A DNA stretch of 64,000 bases from Tubulanus polymorphus. Its lineage: Eukaryota > Nemertea > Palaeonemertea > Tubulaniformes > Tubulanidae. Position numbers and translations under genes: made by a program. The stretch is taken from assembly GCF_964204645.1 (NCBI RefSeq), contig NC_134025.1, positions 21,978,001-22,042,000 on the forward strand, written 5' to 3'. Of this stretch, positions 34,601 to 59,950 are shown piece by piece; the stretch's first letter is position 1, and each line of letters opens with the position of its first letter. The notes under the pieces were generated by a model, which ran no database searches, was not told where the DNA came from, and saw only the letters and a program-made list of their open reading frames with translations.

Positions 34601-37600
34601 TGAAGAATCTGGACGCATTATAGATTCATCTTTTTTTGTGAATTTTTGTCGAACGTTGATGTGGAGTTGTCTTTTGTTCTTTTTTCCAGGGACAAGATTC
34701 ATACTTTAGATGCTAAACTGGTGAAAGGTCCGCTTGAGATTATGAAACGAGGAATTACACGATCGAACTACGTTAGATTAAACAATAAGGTGAACATTTT
34801 AATACTCACTGTTATATAGTGATATGCACTATGGGTATGAAATAGCTCCCTGTTTCTGGTTCTGCCACCATGCCCTCTGATTGTAGTCCAAGCTCGCTTA
34901 ATTCATCGTCATTTGGTGACAGTTTTTATGTTGATAATTTATTCAAATGAAAACTTACACTTACTCAATTTTGAAATACGAATTGGGAAATTATGGACTG
35001 AAGCATTGTTACAACTCACTTGATGACGGCCTAACAAAGTTTGACTGTATATTAATTCTTACCTTGTAGTTGAAGTTGATGTCAACAGTACATCAGACAC
35101 AGCCCACAATTCAGATGTTGCTGGCCACGAATGAGTTTGTAGGTGCCTTAGATTTGATATCAACCACGCAAGAAGTACTAACACAGGAACTGGCGGGTGT
35201 TACGTGCTTCAGGTAAGCGCTTGAGTGAAAAAATCTACTTTTACATTGAAACCCGCTTAATCTGGATTTTGGTCTAATCCAGACATTATTTGCAGTCCAT
35301 TCGTTCATTAATATACAAGAAAATTACTATTTATCTGGGTTTCCTGTAAACCGGATGAATTTGTTGGTCCCAAATTATGTGATTTAAGCGGGTTCTACAG
35401 TATTTGTGATTTACGGTTGTGATCACGATTATCTAGATGTCTACTTAAGGAATGATGTGAAAAAACTGTCTGTATTTGGTCTTAGACTTAGAGAGTTATA
35501 GGCTGGGGGTAAACATACCAATTTGATGGAACATTTCAGACACCTCGGTTCCCAATTAGCTGAGATGGAGAAATTGATCGAGAAAATGATGCACGAAGAT
35601 TTCGTTCGGTTTGTCTCATCCGATCTGAATCGAGTCGTTGAGGAAGGCACCAGTATCATGGATCAAGTAAGACTTATACGTTCGAAAATGTGCTAGGATA
35701 TATCAGAACTAAATAGGAGTTCGGCAAACAGCTTATCGCTGCGATTGGCAAATCTTTTACAAATCGATATTATTTTACTGTTATACCGGTGGATATGTTG
35801 TCTTTCAGGATCGATTAGTGTGTATACTGCTGGGTTTATTGCGTCAACACCGTTCCCAGTTCATCGAAATATACAGAGATGAAGCGTACACGACTCTGAA
35901 AGCGGTTCTCAAACAGGTAGCAATGATATGGAAGCGTTGAATCAATTATTAGTCATGTTTGTATCTTCGATCAAAATGCTTGCACATAATAGCGCATTTT
36001 TAGTTTACTTCCCCTTCGATTTTTAGACTGTTATCATGGCTGTCTCAGAAGCAGATGATGTTGATACAGAAGGCAATGTGGGAAGGTAAGTTCATAAAAG
36101 CATCTTTAAAAATTTCAAGGATTTTATTAAGGTTTCTATGATTTAATTGCCAGTATCAATTGTATTGGCAAAAAACCAACATTGGTACGAATGCTTTTTA
36201 AAGAATTGTGCATTAGAGACGAACAAATTTATGACTTCTGTGATAATGATGATTTGTCATATACTTTGTAGTTTGGCAGATCAGATGAGACTTCTGAACT
36301 ACGCTTTATGGATGGAACTGTTAGATCAAGTTTTCAAGAATTTGCTAGTTATTATAAATCGAGCAAAGGTATGTTACTAGCTTTGCGCGTAAGAAATATC
36401 CAATGATAAAACACAATTTTTTATGTGTAAAGAGTATATGAATAAATCTGTAACGACTCCGAAAGGATATGGTGGAATAGTCATGTCTGCTATAACTTGT
36501 CATGTATGGGATTAACAGTTTAATTCTGATATATCTGGCACCGTATGTCATATTAATCCTATCAATAATTTCAGTCATTCTATAAAGTTGTACTGGAAGT
36601 GATTAATATGTCCTCTGCTAATTCCAAATCGGAGACCTTCAGTCAACATAGTGATAGTGACGACGAACAAAAAAGCATCTGCTTAAACGTGTAAGTATAT
36701 GAATCCAATCCCACTTATTCGGTGACATCTTGATGTAATTTTGGGCAGGGGCAGTGAGGGAGGTAAAAAATGTAGCCGTGGCCATTCGTGCTATTAAAGG
36801 AAAATGCCCCTCTCCCAACTATTGCTGTAGACACTGAATGGAAATTTGTCATTTTCTTTCTTTCCCTACATATTATACTTGCATAACTGTGTACGTACTT
36901 CACATAGTAGATTGAATTAGCATAACCAAATGAACCCGAAGCTAACCTGAGAGTAGTAAGGGCAGTTCCAGGGCATTTTCAGACAGTATTTGATGGACAT
37001 TTTCACATTCAAAGGGAACCTGTAAATGATACATGATCCATCTCTCGCAAGTTCCAACAGTGCGAAGCAGAAAATTCGAAAAATTTCATTCCAATTTGGT
37101 GCATTCTGCTGATGTTCGGAGGGGCACCACAAAAGATTCGATCATATTTGAAAATAAAGAAAATACAGTCTGAATCCACCCCTGAGTCGGAATCTACAAC
37201 TATTTCGCTTAAACCACAGAGATGACGGTGCTGAAGTTATGATAACTGACGACGAATGTTCCAGAGTGCGGACTGGTGTCAAAGATATGTTGGGTCAAAT
37301 ATGTGATCAGGCCCATGACCGTTGTGTCAAATTACTTACGGCCCGAAGTAAGGTAGGTACCAGTATGTCGGACAACTACATGAACGTTTTAAACCAAAAT
37401 AGCATCGTTTGAAAAATTCAAAATACAATGTACGGGTTTACTTCTTAATTAATAGGATCAATTTTTGGAGAAGTTGAGTTCTTCTGAATTTGTTCGGTTG
37501 TCTCGTTCAATTGAACGCTTTGTTACGGATTGTGCTGTTATTTGCGGGCGCAGGAGCACATCACTACGCGGGTGCTTACAGAGTCAGGTATGCGATTTAA

Positions 37601-40600
37601 TCGAATTTCAGATTTATTCGTCCAGTTTTATGGACATATATGTACTGAAGCGGGGAAGTCCTGCCTTCACTCTTTCTCAACCTGAAGGAAACAAAAAAAT
37701 ACTCCTCAAAGTTGTACGTACTTCCTGTTCAATTTAACTGCTGATTTACGACAATAATGCTGCCACTGTTTACTGTTAAAGGCGACTTATCATTTTATTT
37801 TTAGGCAAATAAATTTGTAAATAGATTCCATGAAGAGCGAAAAACTAAGCTCAGGTAAAGTAAAACCGCTACTTAAATCACTTACAGCTGTATCTAAGGC
37901 ATGTATTTGGTCAGGAGAATTGGAAATTGTATTAATAGAGGGCAAACATGTAGATAATTAATTGTTTACATGCCTGTAAAACATGCCTTCTTTATAATCA
38001 AGTCAGTGGGTTATTGTTAGCTGTAAGAAGATTACATAGGTAGCTTACTGCTGGAGGGAGAAGAAAAGCTAGAGTACTGAGAATGTTTGGGGTTTCTTGA
38101 AGGATCTCAGTTTTTACATTGCGTTCTGTCCACAGCATTAAAATCATTTGGATAAAGCTTCTGGCTATGTGAGAAACAAATTTAAACAGAATTGTTATAT
38201 TTTGTTTACAGTCTCATCCTGGACAACGAACGTTGGAAACAAGCCGATGTACCCTATGAATTCCAACAAATAGTCAGTCACATAACGAAATCAGGTTAGC
38301 ATAGTCTGCACGTCCATTAGTATTTCTTGTTCTTCCCTGAAATATCTGCACAATACGGTATCAGTTCAATATCTCTACCGGTAATATTGATTTGTTTGAT
38401 TTTACAGATCGATTGATTCCACTAGATAGCAAATTGTTGGACAATGGTAAATATCTATTCGTATTTTTGTAACGGAATTTGCCGTAAAACTGGCCATTCA
38501 TTATCGAACACTAGTTGCCTGTAGTTTAGGAGACTCCATACGGGTACACAGAAATTTTGCCAATTTTTGAGGAGAAAAAAGTTGGAAGATCTCATTGTTC
38601 ACTATTGAAGGTCATGCACAAATTGTAATGAAGAAATTGTGCCAATCCTTAAGCCCTTATCTTACCGTATGTTAGTGTACACAGTGCGTGCTACAGAAAA
38701 TGTTTTCATATCTGCTTCAGATAAAAAGCCATCAGATTTTTTGGAAGTGAATGGTGAAACGTACGCGGTTGTTGGGTGAGTTCGGAATCACTAATGCGTC
38801 ATTAGTTACGAGATGATCATGAACGAGATTCGGGGTAAAGTTTTGCCGAATTGTTGACACATATTTTTTCTTGTAGAACCGTATTGATGTTGTTGAGGAT
38901 AGTACTAGAATATTGCCAGTGCGTTGAAGACATTCCATCGGCAGTTCCGGATATTTTATCGAGACTTATTGAATTATTGAAGGTGTGTTCTCATAACAAA
39001 CCTATGTTATCCAAAAATGCAAAAAAGACTATGATTGATGTATATTTGAACAGTTTTCCTTTTGTCATGCAGATATTCAATTCTCGGTCTTGTCAATTGG
39101 TACTCGGCGCTGGTGCGCTTCAGTTAGTCGGACTTAAAACTATTTCTACGAAAAACCTCGGTAAATAAATAACAATAAGTATATAAACAACATTCAAGAG
39201 ATTTACCCGCGAGTGTATAACATATTCGTTAGCAGCCTGCTTGGGACGTAATTCCCTGTGGGCTATTGCGGTCACATTTCATCTCTTTCTTACCACGATC
39301 AATTGTAAAATTGTTGCTGGTGACATAGTCTATGAATTTGGTGAGTTTCAAGGTCATTCGTTTCTGTATATACTCACCAGGGGGCGTTGAATGTTGAAAT
39401 TGTCAGATTGTCGACCATTTCAGACCACTTTCCAAATGGGCATGGATTCCTGAGGCGCTTTAGAAGCAATTTTTGATTGCCGCGGCCAATTGTCGAATTT
39501 TGATAGGTTTTTATATGTTGCCGCCGTAAATTTACTTCAATTTTGACAAAAAGATGGTATTCAAGGAAAAATGACGTCATTCAGCGAATTATTGTCTCGG
39601 CCTTAACATCTGCAGTCACTCACTCCCAACGCCACTGTTCCCTAGACCTTTAGTTTCTTATTCCTATTATATTATTGTTTACTTGTTCCCACTATATCAA
39701 TTTCTTTGATTGTCTTCCAGCATTAGCCTCCCGATGTTTACAACTTATCGTGTTATACATACCAAAAGTGAAGGTCCATTTCGAAAAACTACTGCAGGGG
39801 AAACAAGTGAACATGTTGAAACACTTTGACCAAGTTGAGAAGGTAGGAGTTATCATCAAAATATTCTTATTTTGACCAAAACTGTGGCCGAAACGCAACT
39901 GATGCTCTCTGTTGATGATATAAACGATAAGCAGAAAACCAATGAATGACCATCGTAGTGAAATTATTGATATGATATGTTGTATCAATTCTAGGATTAT
40001 AAGGACCACATTGATGAGATCTCAAATAAGCTAGTCACCATTATGGAAAGTATGATTACCATGCATTTAGGAAAGGTATGTAAATGTATTGTACGACTTT
40101 TGGTGAAATAATCCTGTTTAATCTTCACACATTTTGATAGTCCATTTATCTCAATTGTGGATTCATTTCATTGGTCTAAAATAACCAGATCTGGATCAAG
40201 TTAAGTTTACGGTTATGCATAACATACTGATATTTCATTTTAGTGGGAAGTTAAAGCACCTATGCCATCTCCATGTTTTCGAGCTTTATCTAAACAAATG
40301 TTGAAACTAAACGAAGCTATTGCGGACATATTGCCTTCTAGTCAAGTTCGGGTAAGTCAGCTACCGGTATGCCCACTGAAAGTCTATCGTCAACATTAAT
40401 ACACTATTCTGTATTAAAAGTTTCGTGTTTCATTTTGTTTAGAATCTATTGATGCGAATACATCAATCATTCAAACGACAATTGAACTCACAGTTAAAAA
40501 GATTAAACGTCAGTAACGACAACGGACCACAACACGGGTAACTATTGAAAACTCTTTTACTTTTCCCTCTTAGTTCAGTTTAAACATTTATCAGGCATTT

Positions 40601-41584
40601 TGTTCTCTGGCTTTGACAAAAACCACTGAAGCGCTATTAATCGCTAAATAATTGTAATGACCCAGTTTAAGAATGTATCTAGACATATTTCCAATCTTCT
40701 AGCAAGAATTTTGGTCAGGAATTGTAGTTCTGATTTCACAAAAACGGATAAATGTCCTTTGTCGCAAATGGTTTTGTTCGAACTAGAATTGAGCCTTAGA
40801 AACTATTCATCCAGGGCCTGTTTTATAAACATCTGGACCCAGTTCCACAGTTGTGAGTTAAGATTTGTCTCAGAGTTAACTCATTGAAAATTAACTAATT
40901 TTAACTCAGAGTTAACTCTAACTCACGACTGTGGAACTGGATCCGGGCTAGTTCCAGTTTGCATGAGTTAGAATTAGTCCATTTGCAATGAGATAGATAT
41001 CTCTATAGAGCCATACAAACTCACGTTCTGTGATTTTAAGTTTTACCCGAGGATAGTGCTATTCCGCTTGGCGTTCATTGCGCCATCTGAGTACCGGTAT
41101 GAGATTTCAGTGTCATCTTTCCTGAACTTCTCAAACACAGTTACTCTGATAAATAAACAGTGGCAATACCATGTATGCATTTGTACTAATGGAGGATTAT
41201 TTAGGTCATTTAGTTTAGATTTTCGTAAAACTGGACCCATGAGGAAATCGGTCTATAAAACCAGCTCTTGGGGCCGGTTCCACAGTTGTGACTCGAGTCC
41301 AAAAGTTGTTTCAAATCTTAAGACTGGTCTTTAATTGTTTATTGGTCTTAGTTGGTCTTACACTGGTCTTAAGTCTAAGCTATGACTATGGAACTGGCCC
41401 CAGCTGGTGAGCAGAGAATTAACTTGACTTAATACCGCTAGTGTAACACATCACGCATATGTTTGTACATGTACATGGATTTTTCAGGCTGGTGACATCA
41501 GATTTAGCGTTTTATATGGGAAATCTCAAATCGATACCTTGTATGATGAATATAGAAGATAATACGAATGATATTTGGAGATGA
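31634..41584 (+). CDS. VPS54: Vacuolar protein sorting-associated protein 54 (GARP complex subunit)
   Basis: Twenty-six plus-strand coding exons, 974 aa: 31634-31940, 32694-32962, 33179-33278, 33795-33829, 33972-34103, 34192-34334, 34690-34789, 35070-35212, 35540-35666, 35809-35916, 36027-36085, 36272-36368, 36575-36690, 37220-37352, 37456-37587, 37805-37854, 38212-38294, 38408-38446, 38721-38775, 38877-38982, 39073-39160, 39721-39842, 39995-40075, 40244-40351, 40443-40537, 41488-41584. All introns are GT-AG and in phase; human VPS54 has 977 aa. Landmarks: NLPAVLNDPRLAKRETDFF, FFHAMTSQ, NEFVGALDLISTTQEVL, HLGSQLAEMEKLI, DNERWKQADVP, IVLEYCQCV, SRSCQLVLGAGALQLVGLKT and the C-terminal Vps54-like LVTSDLAFYMGNL. 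GARP tethers endosome-derived vesicles at the trans-Golgi. Residues 1-100 carry two Cys/His finger-like motifs (C14, C17, H53, H58; C68, C76, H92, H97) that I do not recall in human VPS54. Tail-to-tail with UGP2. Confidence 0.96.
32050..32162. repeat. Hairpin element in VPS54 intron 1
   Basis: GGTTTCACAAAAAGGTTTAA at the left pairs imperfectly with the right end TCATTTTTGTGAAACTGGGC. Inner arms CTTAAATCGGTTTAA and TTAAATCGATTTAGG also relate to each other. Confidence 0.6.
32265..32617 (+). repeat. Tandem duplication, unit about 160-170 bp, VPS54 intron 1
   Basis: Two head-to-tail copies each run from GGTAGTGTAAGGGATAAAAA (or close variant) through GCTAAGCTTGTCCCTATGAC, TTCCTTCTAAACAGAAAATG, CAGTTGGGTCCAGAATGT-like sequence and CTGATTAGGC to AAACCATGTTTA. 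The start of a third copy follows. A diverged inverted copy lies at 17872-18170. Confidence 0.85.
40833..40948. repeat. Hairpin element in last VPS54 intron, copy 1
   Basis: Left arm GGACCCAGTTCCACAGTTGT and right arm, ending ACTGTGGAACTGGATCCGGG, are near-perfect complements. Inner AGAGTTAACTC phrases extend the stem. Compare 41270-41402. Confidence 0.8.
41270..41402. repeat. Hairpin element in last VPS54 intron, copy 2
   Basis: Begins GGGGCCGGTTCCACAGTTGTGACT and ends with a near reverse complement (ATGACTATGGAACTGGCCCC). The ends are related to 40833-40948 but the core differs, being built of TGGTCTTA phrases. Confidence 0.8.
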
Positions 41585-41812
41585 TGATAATAATACATAT
41601 CTGGTTTTACCTCTTCATACGTGTGTTGTTTTTACTGTGCAATGAAGAATATCTATTCTGCAGTTTTATTGTTATTTGCGGCACACCGCAAAAAAATGAT
41701 ATCGCCAATGATGACGAAATATTAAAACCGTAAATCTTAAATATGATTATTTATATTCGGGAAAGGAATGAGGGATGTATATGTGTATATTATTGTGATA
41801 TTGATATGTATA

Positions 41813-41818
41813 AATAAA
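41813..41818 (+). terminator. VPS54 polyadenylation signal AATAAA
   Basis: Canonical AATAAA 229 bp downstream of the VPS54 stop codon, followed by a TA-rich and then GT/T-rich stretch (TTGTTAAGAATGTGTTATTA) suitable as a cleavage and downstream element. Confidence 0.65.
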
Positions 41819-43059
41819 GCATTATATATATTGTTAAGAATGTGTTATTATTTTTCATTATTGGTATATCGATGTATCCCTCCTTTCCTGCTTCTTTCCT
41901 GATCCGGAGTATTTCTCCTTGATATCCTGTGGAGACGAGTGCATATGTGGATAATGTATACAGATATCTGAGTTAAATTTGTGTCATTTATTTGCTTTTA
42001 CTTTCCTCGAGACCATCGTTTTTCACCTATCACAGTAACTAGTCGCACTGTTGAAACTTAGGTCCTGGCTTAAGTCTGGAAATCAGTGTGCTGACGCTAT
42101 GCTTATCATTAGTGGATTTTCTATAAACTAACATGAAGTGTTTCTGGCAATCAACCCATGCCGGTTTTTGACAAATCTTCCTTAGACGCATTCAGCGCTA
42201 GCACCCCATAGTGCAGGGAGACAGCACTTAGATTGCCAGTCAGTTCATTCAGATAACATTCCACTCAATTCAGAAATAATCTTCCATAAGAAATTATAAA
42301 CCATGCAAGTAGACTCCTAAATCAATTGGGGCCAGTGATATTGGTAAGAATTAGGAGATAATTCAAGTTACTACAGTAGAAATTACTTAATTCAGATGAC
42401 TATTCGACTGTATAAGATTCTAATAGTAAGAGACTAATGTACAACTGCCAATAGATGTTGAGATACAGCCCTTCCGGATTTTCCAATGCTGAAGACACCG
42501 TCCAGGGATTCACATCCATAACAATATAGTGAAAAGTACAAATCATTTGCGGTTATATTATTTTATTATAACAACTCTACTATAGCACCACCTGTAGTTT
42601 TAAGGTATCCATTCTGACATACAATAAATGTCACAAACATCATCATAAACTGAACATAAGTAGTTGATCTTCTATTGACATTACGTGAAGTGCATATACT
42701 GGTACATGATACACCGGTGTAAAGATTGGGCATGCATTTTGTGCGTACTAACTACTGTTTGAGTACATATATTTTTTTCTCATCCGAAAAGTCGTGAGTG
42801 CAAGATGTTATTAGCTTTGAACTTACGTACAAATACCGGTACTTAGAAATTTGACGTGTGAAAAATATGTAAATCAAATGATTTGCTACGATGCTTTTTC
42901 TCAATGGATCACATTTTTGAAGTACATTTACATCTTTGATAGTCTCAAATACAACATAAAACAATATACGTTCTCTGAATAATGCACAGCAATGTGTCGA
43001 TGTAGAAATTTCATAAAACAAGCACTGAATCTAAAACATATACAAAGTTAACATCCCTT

Positions 43060-43230
43060 GATAAACCGAAATTGGTCCACGGACATAGCGCCCACTTGGC
43101 GAGATACTTGACAATCTGACAAATTCAATATGCAATGCCCCCTGACCTTGAAACTCGCCAAAATCGTAGAACATGACATGAGCTACTTTGCGATTGTGGT
43201 TACATTTTACACATACCCAAAATTGAGGCC
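43060..43230 (+). repeat. Dispersed repeat family (about 180 bp), copy
   Basis: Contains GGTCCACGGACATAG, CTGACCTTGAAACTCGCCAA, GTAGAACATGACATGAGCTA and TGCGATTGTGGTTAC, the same ordered phrases as the copies at 28018 and 29385. Confidence 0.6.
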
Positions 43231-43742
43231 AAATAAGATAATCCATTGAAACTTCCCAAAATAACTGGATTCGGTCTACAGATGAACGAAAGGTGAATGC
43301 AAAGCCCTTGACCCAATTGAGCTAATACTCTATCTACGCTTACATCAAGCCCTATCATCCACATTATCATCATAATCTTTGCGGATCAATTGTGAAAATT
43401 CGACGAGTAATTAATAAGTAAGGATGGCACATTTCGAGGAAAACTTCTGTACACCAGAATTTGGACATTCCAAACCATAACACATAAGAAAAGTCTTTTC
43501 ATCAAAAATGAAGAAGGATTTGGTTATCCCAGCCACAGTGATCGAAACATCCGAAATGCAATATAGAATTCGTAAAAATTTAACAAAGAATAATCATAAA
43601 TAGGAAAAGATAAATAAAATTCAATGTTGTTTGTTGCCAGATTTAGCATGATAACTAATAAGCGATCTGTATTGTACACTATATTTCATATGCACTCTAC
43701 ATCATCCATCTATAGCATAAAAGGAACTCTAGATCGATATCA

Positions 43743-56712
<12,970 letters not shown>

Positions 56713-56995
56713 TACGCGCGCGCAAAATCACAGCTTACACACACACACAGAATCGACGAATTAGCGAGACTAAAACACTATAACGAATGTCAAGGAGAGA
56801 CACGATATATAGATATATAATTGAACCGTACCAGCTGGCGCGAAGGCAAGAATGCCGCGCACGCTGGCTTTCAATCGATTGCAACGCGAGCATCATTTTT
56901 TTCCTCTTTCGTTTTTTTCTAATCAAAGCAAATATCCTATTGTTCGAACGCGTGTTGTTTTCACTATTCCGTCGATAAACCCATGATAAAAAGCT

Positions 56996-57056
56996 TACAT
57001 CGCGCGGAGATGTATTCATGTCGCACGGTGATGTACCTACATCGCGTGGTGATGTA
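56996..57056 (-). repeat. Tandem array, about 20-21-bp unit x3, upstream of UGP2
   Basis: On the minus strand the unit is TACATC(A/T)CC(A/G)(C/T)GCGA(T/C)ATG(A/T)A-like, three times, starting about 285 bp upstream of the UGP2 start codon. Each unit contains a CpG core. It could be a regulatory repeat or 5' UTR sequence. Confidence 0.7.
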
Positions 57057-57535
57057 ATAGTCCGGTATTGAGGATAAAGCCGCTATCTCATGAGCATTTC
57101 TGGCCCCTGACGAGTTAAGCGCGGAACAAATGTTCACAGTTCACACAGGTGCAAACGGGCCATGTCGGACCAGGCCTGAGCCAAATTCAAGCACATGTCA
57201 AAATCATTGCGAAGTGTGAATTGCAACTGGTTCCGGAAATAACGGAGCAAGATCTGACGGTCAAGATCAGCGCAATTTAATGAACTATTTTACAGTCGTT
57301 GCTAGTCGCCATTTTGTTAGGGTATTTTAGTCTTGTATTGTTGGGTTATTTTTTCCCGTTTTTGAAAACTATTTGCAGCGCATGTTTTATCATATTTCGC
57401 TGGTCCTTAGATGGATTTTGAAAGCTTCTGCGACAATCTGACAACAAAACTCCGATATGAATTATCAAGGTAGCAAAGGAATCTAATAAATTCAACACAA
57501 CCAATCATACTAGTATGGTCTATTATACCGGTACG

Positions 57536-57790
57536 AGTGTGGAGCGGTGTGGGCGAGTGGTTAGAGCGTTCGACTCTGGGAAGCCAGGTCATGGATTCGA
57601 GCCTCGTACATTGACGTAGTGTCCCCGAGCAAGGCGCTTATCCTCATAGCCGCTCTCCACCCAGGAGTAAATGGGTACCTGACCTGATATATAACTCCCG
57701 AGCGCCTAGTAGCAGCTCGGATGTTTCTTCTACCAATAAATGGTTAGAGTTATAAATAGGCTGGGCGCCAATAGTATGGATTTAATTGAA
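57536..57790 (+). mobile_element. tRNA-derived SINE
   Basis: The head contains pol III promoter boxes: an A-box-like GAGTGGTTAGAGCG and a B-box GGATTCGAGCC, spaced as in tRNA. The acceptor stem does not pair, so this is not a tRNA gene. The body continues with CCGAGCAAGGCGCTTATCC and CCACCCAGGAGTAAATGGGT, a central motif I associate with invertebrate SINEs. The end is a short tail near GGCGCCAATAG. Confidence 0.7.
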
Positions 57791-58650
57791 CTTTGTATCA
57801 CAGTGAAAAGGGCACTATAGGTATTAAATTACTATTAGTATTACTACTTACTATTAAAACTTACTATGAAAACTCAAAGGTAAATCTAAATTATACATCA
57901 TCTGAGCCTAATACACAACCACCTGCCTTTTGGTTCCGGCAAAATGATTACTGATGATTGTTATAGTGGAACCTCGAGAGTATACCCAGCCCTAATTTCG
58001 ACTTATAAGTCACTTTATATGAAATGATTACATACGTAACACCAAGAATACTAGAACAAGAACGTTTCCACGGAATTAACAGTTACAAAACTGGATTTAA
58101 AAGTGATTTTTTTTTTTACCACGCAGCAATTAGAAGGTTGGCAAGTAAAATTTGGTGACTAGACATAACTCGTATTAGTTGAAACAGTTTGTTAAGGTTT
58201 TCAATAGTCGATATCTTTAACTTTATTCAATCAAATGGTTAGGCCTACAAAATATGCTTAATCTGGATCAGTTTAATCCGCAGTTATTTCACTATTGATC
58301 CACTTCAAAGAGCTTAAAATACATATATTGTACAATACATTCGGTTTCTGAATGATTGGAATAAATTTGTAACGAGGTTGCGCTCTGCAGTTATTTATCA
58401 AGATGACTTCATGCGTCAATGTATACGTAGCTGTTTTATTGATGACAGATACAAATATTTATAAAGATGACATCTTTCGCTCAGCTTACAGGCACAGTAA
58501 CGCTATAGATTTAATTAAATCCAACGCAACATATTATATTACTTAGCCATATCATTTATCTCCCGTTATATGCATTGCCTCCGTTAAATAATTGGACCCA
58601 AATCGAAGCCTTATTTAGATCGAATTCATGGCAAAGACATGCTACTATTG

Positions 58651-58790
58651 GGACAATAGCGTGTATGAATTCATGTTTTCATGCTAGAAAATGAAGAAAT
58701 TGATGAAAATTGTTAATTTTTAAGATAAAGAGCGATGGGGCAGTAGCGGGTACGAATTCACGTTTTCGCCCAAGAAAATGAAGAAATTAA
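58651..58790 (+). repeat. Tandem duplication, about 89-bp unit
   Basis: The phrase AATAGCGTGTATGAATTCAT ... GAAAATGAAGAAATT is followed 89 bp later by AGTAGCGGGTACGAATTCAC ... GAAAATGAAGAAATT. Confidence 0.75.
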
Positions 58791-59100
58791 CAATTTCACA
58801 ACCATACTCTAGATAATTCATAATTCACGTATTGAATTCATAAAATTGTTAATTTCTATGAAAGAGTGATATAAGTAGCAACAACCCAACTATGCCACTC
58901 AAAATCATAACATACAGGCAAATGAATGTCTAACACGTAGCCTCAGAAACATGTGTCGATAAACCATTCAACTCTGACCAAATGACGTTCGAATCCCCGT
59001 CCCGCTCCATTTGTTGATTGCAGAGAAATTCACGGAAAACATACCAGGAGATCGAAGTCACGCTGATTATAGCTGCACTATCACTAGTTAGACGGCACCC

Positions 59101-59328
59101 AGGGCCACCAACCTCTGAAAAGTGCTATAGTAACAAACTGAATTTTTTTCAGTAACGTTTCATTGAAATATGAAAGAAAATGATCAAATAGGCCTAATCA
59201 ATAATCAACAATAAGACCCTCAGTAACATCTTTCATATTTCTGTATACATCAAACCAATCAAACCAGTTTTTTGTTGTTGTTATAAAATAGTAACAAATA
59301 CTGAAAATCAGGAACAGTTGGCAGCTCT
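59101..59328 (+). repeat. MITE-like repeat, copy 2 (AGRGCYGCCAAC ends)
   Basis: Same ends and interior as 56129-56341: begins AGGGCCACCAACCTCTGAAA, contains ACATCTTTCATATTTC, and ends GGAACAGTTGGCAGCTCT. Confidence 0.75.
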
Positions 59329-59769
59329 GCACCTCGAACATACCAAATTTGGAAAGGGCTAAGTCACATACATTTTACTGAATTGGCTACAGAGAGTTAT
59401 GACTGGACCCGCAAGATGTTGCCGGGAGTATTTTGCCCCAACATTTATGAGTCCCCAGCAATTATTCGTTTCAAAAATTTTGATGACTGCTGTTAATCAT
59501 TATATCTCTGTACACATCAATCAACAGTAAATTCTAAGAGATTTTCTAAACAATTAAAATGGATAGGCCTATAGCCTATACTCCGCGAGCGACACACGCA
59601 ATAGACAGATTTTAAGATAAAAGAATAATAATAATCCATCAGTCAATACAGACATAAATTTTTAGGAAATGTAGAAATTATATGAAATCTGAAATTAGTT
59701 TGATGACGAATTGGTGACCATTTTATTTATTACAATTAAATTCATAACCCCAGAGTACGATTTAGAGTT

Positions 59770-59950
59770 GACCTGGAACCAGTTGCTGTCCACACATACA
59801 GATGTAGTCCGTTCTAAAATTTAGAACGGACCTGGACCAGTCTTTTAGGTTGGATTTTAATTGGATTGGTCTAAAATGGAAGGGACCAATTTAGAATGGA
59901 CAGTGTGAACGCTTGGTCCATTGGAACGGGTCAAATTTTGACCACAAGTA
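59770..59950. repeat. Palindromic element
   Basis: The core TAGTCCGTTCTAAAATTTAGAACGGACC is an almost perfect inverted repeat. GGACCAATTTAGAATGGACA and GGTCCATTGGAACGGGTC further along are related half-sites. It resembles the hairpin elements in the VPS54 intron in style but not in sequence. Confidence 0.6.

Larger units (their letters stand above)
41585..43742. other. Intergenic, convergent 3' ends of VPS54 and UGP2
   Basis: The coding ends of the two convergent genes are about 2.2 kb apart. It holds the VPS54 3' UTR with a polyadenylation signal (41813-41818), a copy of the 28018-type dispersed repeat (about 43060-43230), and probably the UGP2 3' UTR on the other strand. No further coding region was recognised. 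Confidence 0.55.

Noticed and set aside
57541-57612. A possible functional tRNA gene
   Set aside because: A and B boxes are present, but acceptor-stem halves do not pair and the sequence continues into a SINE body.
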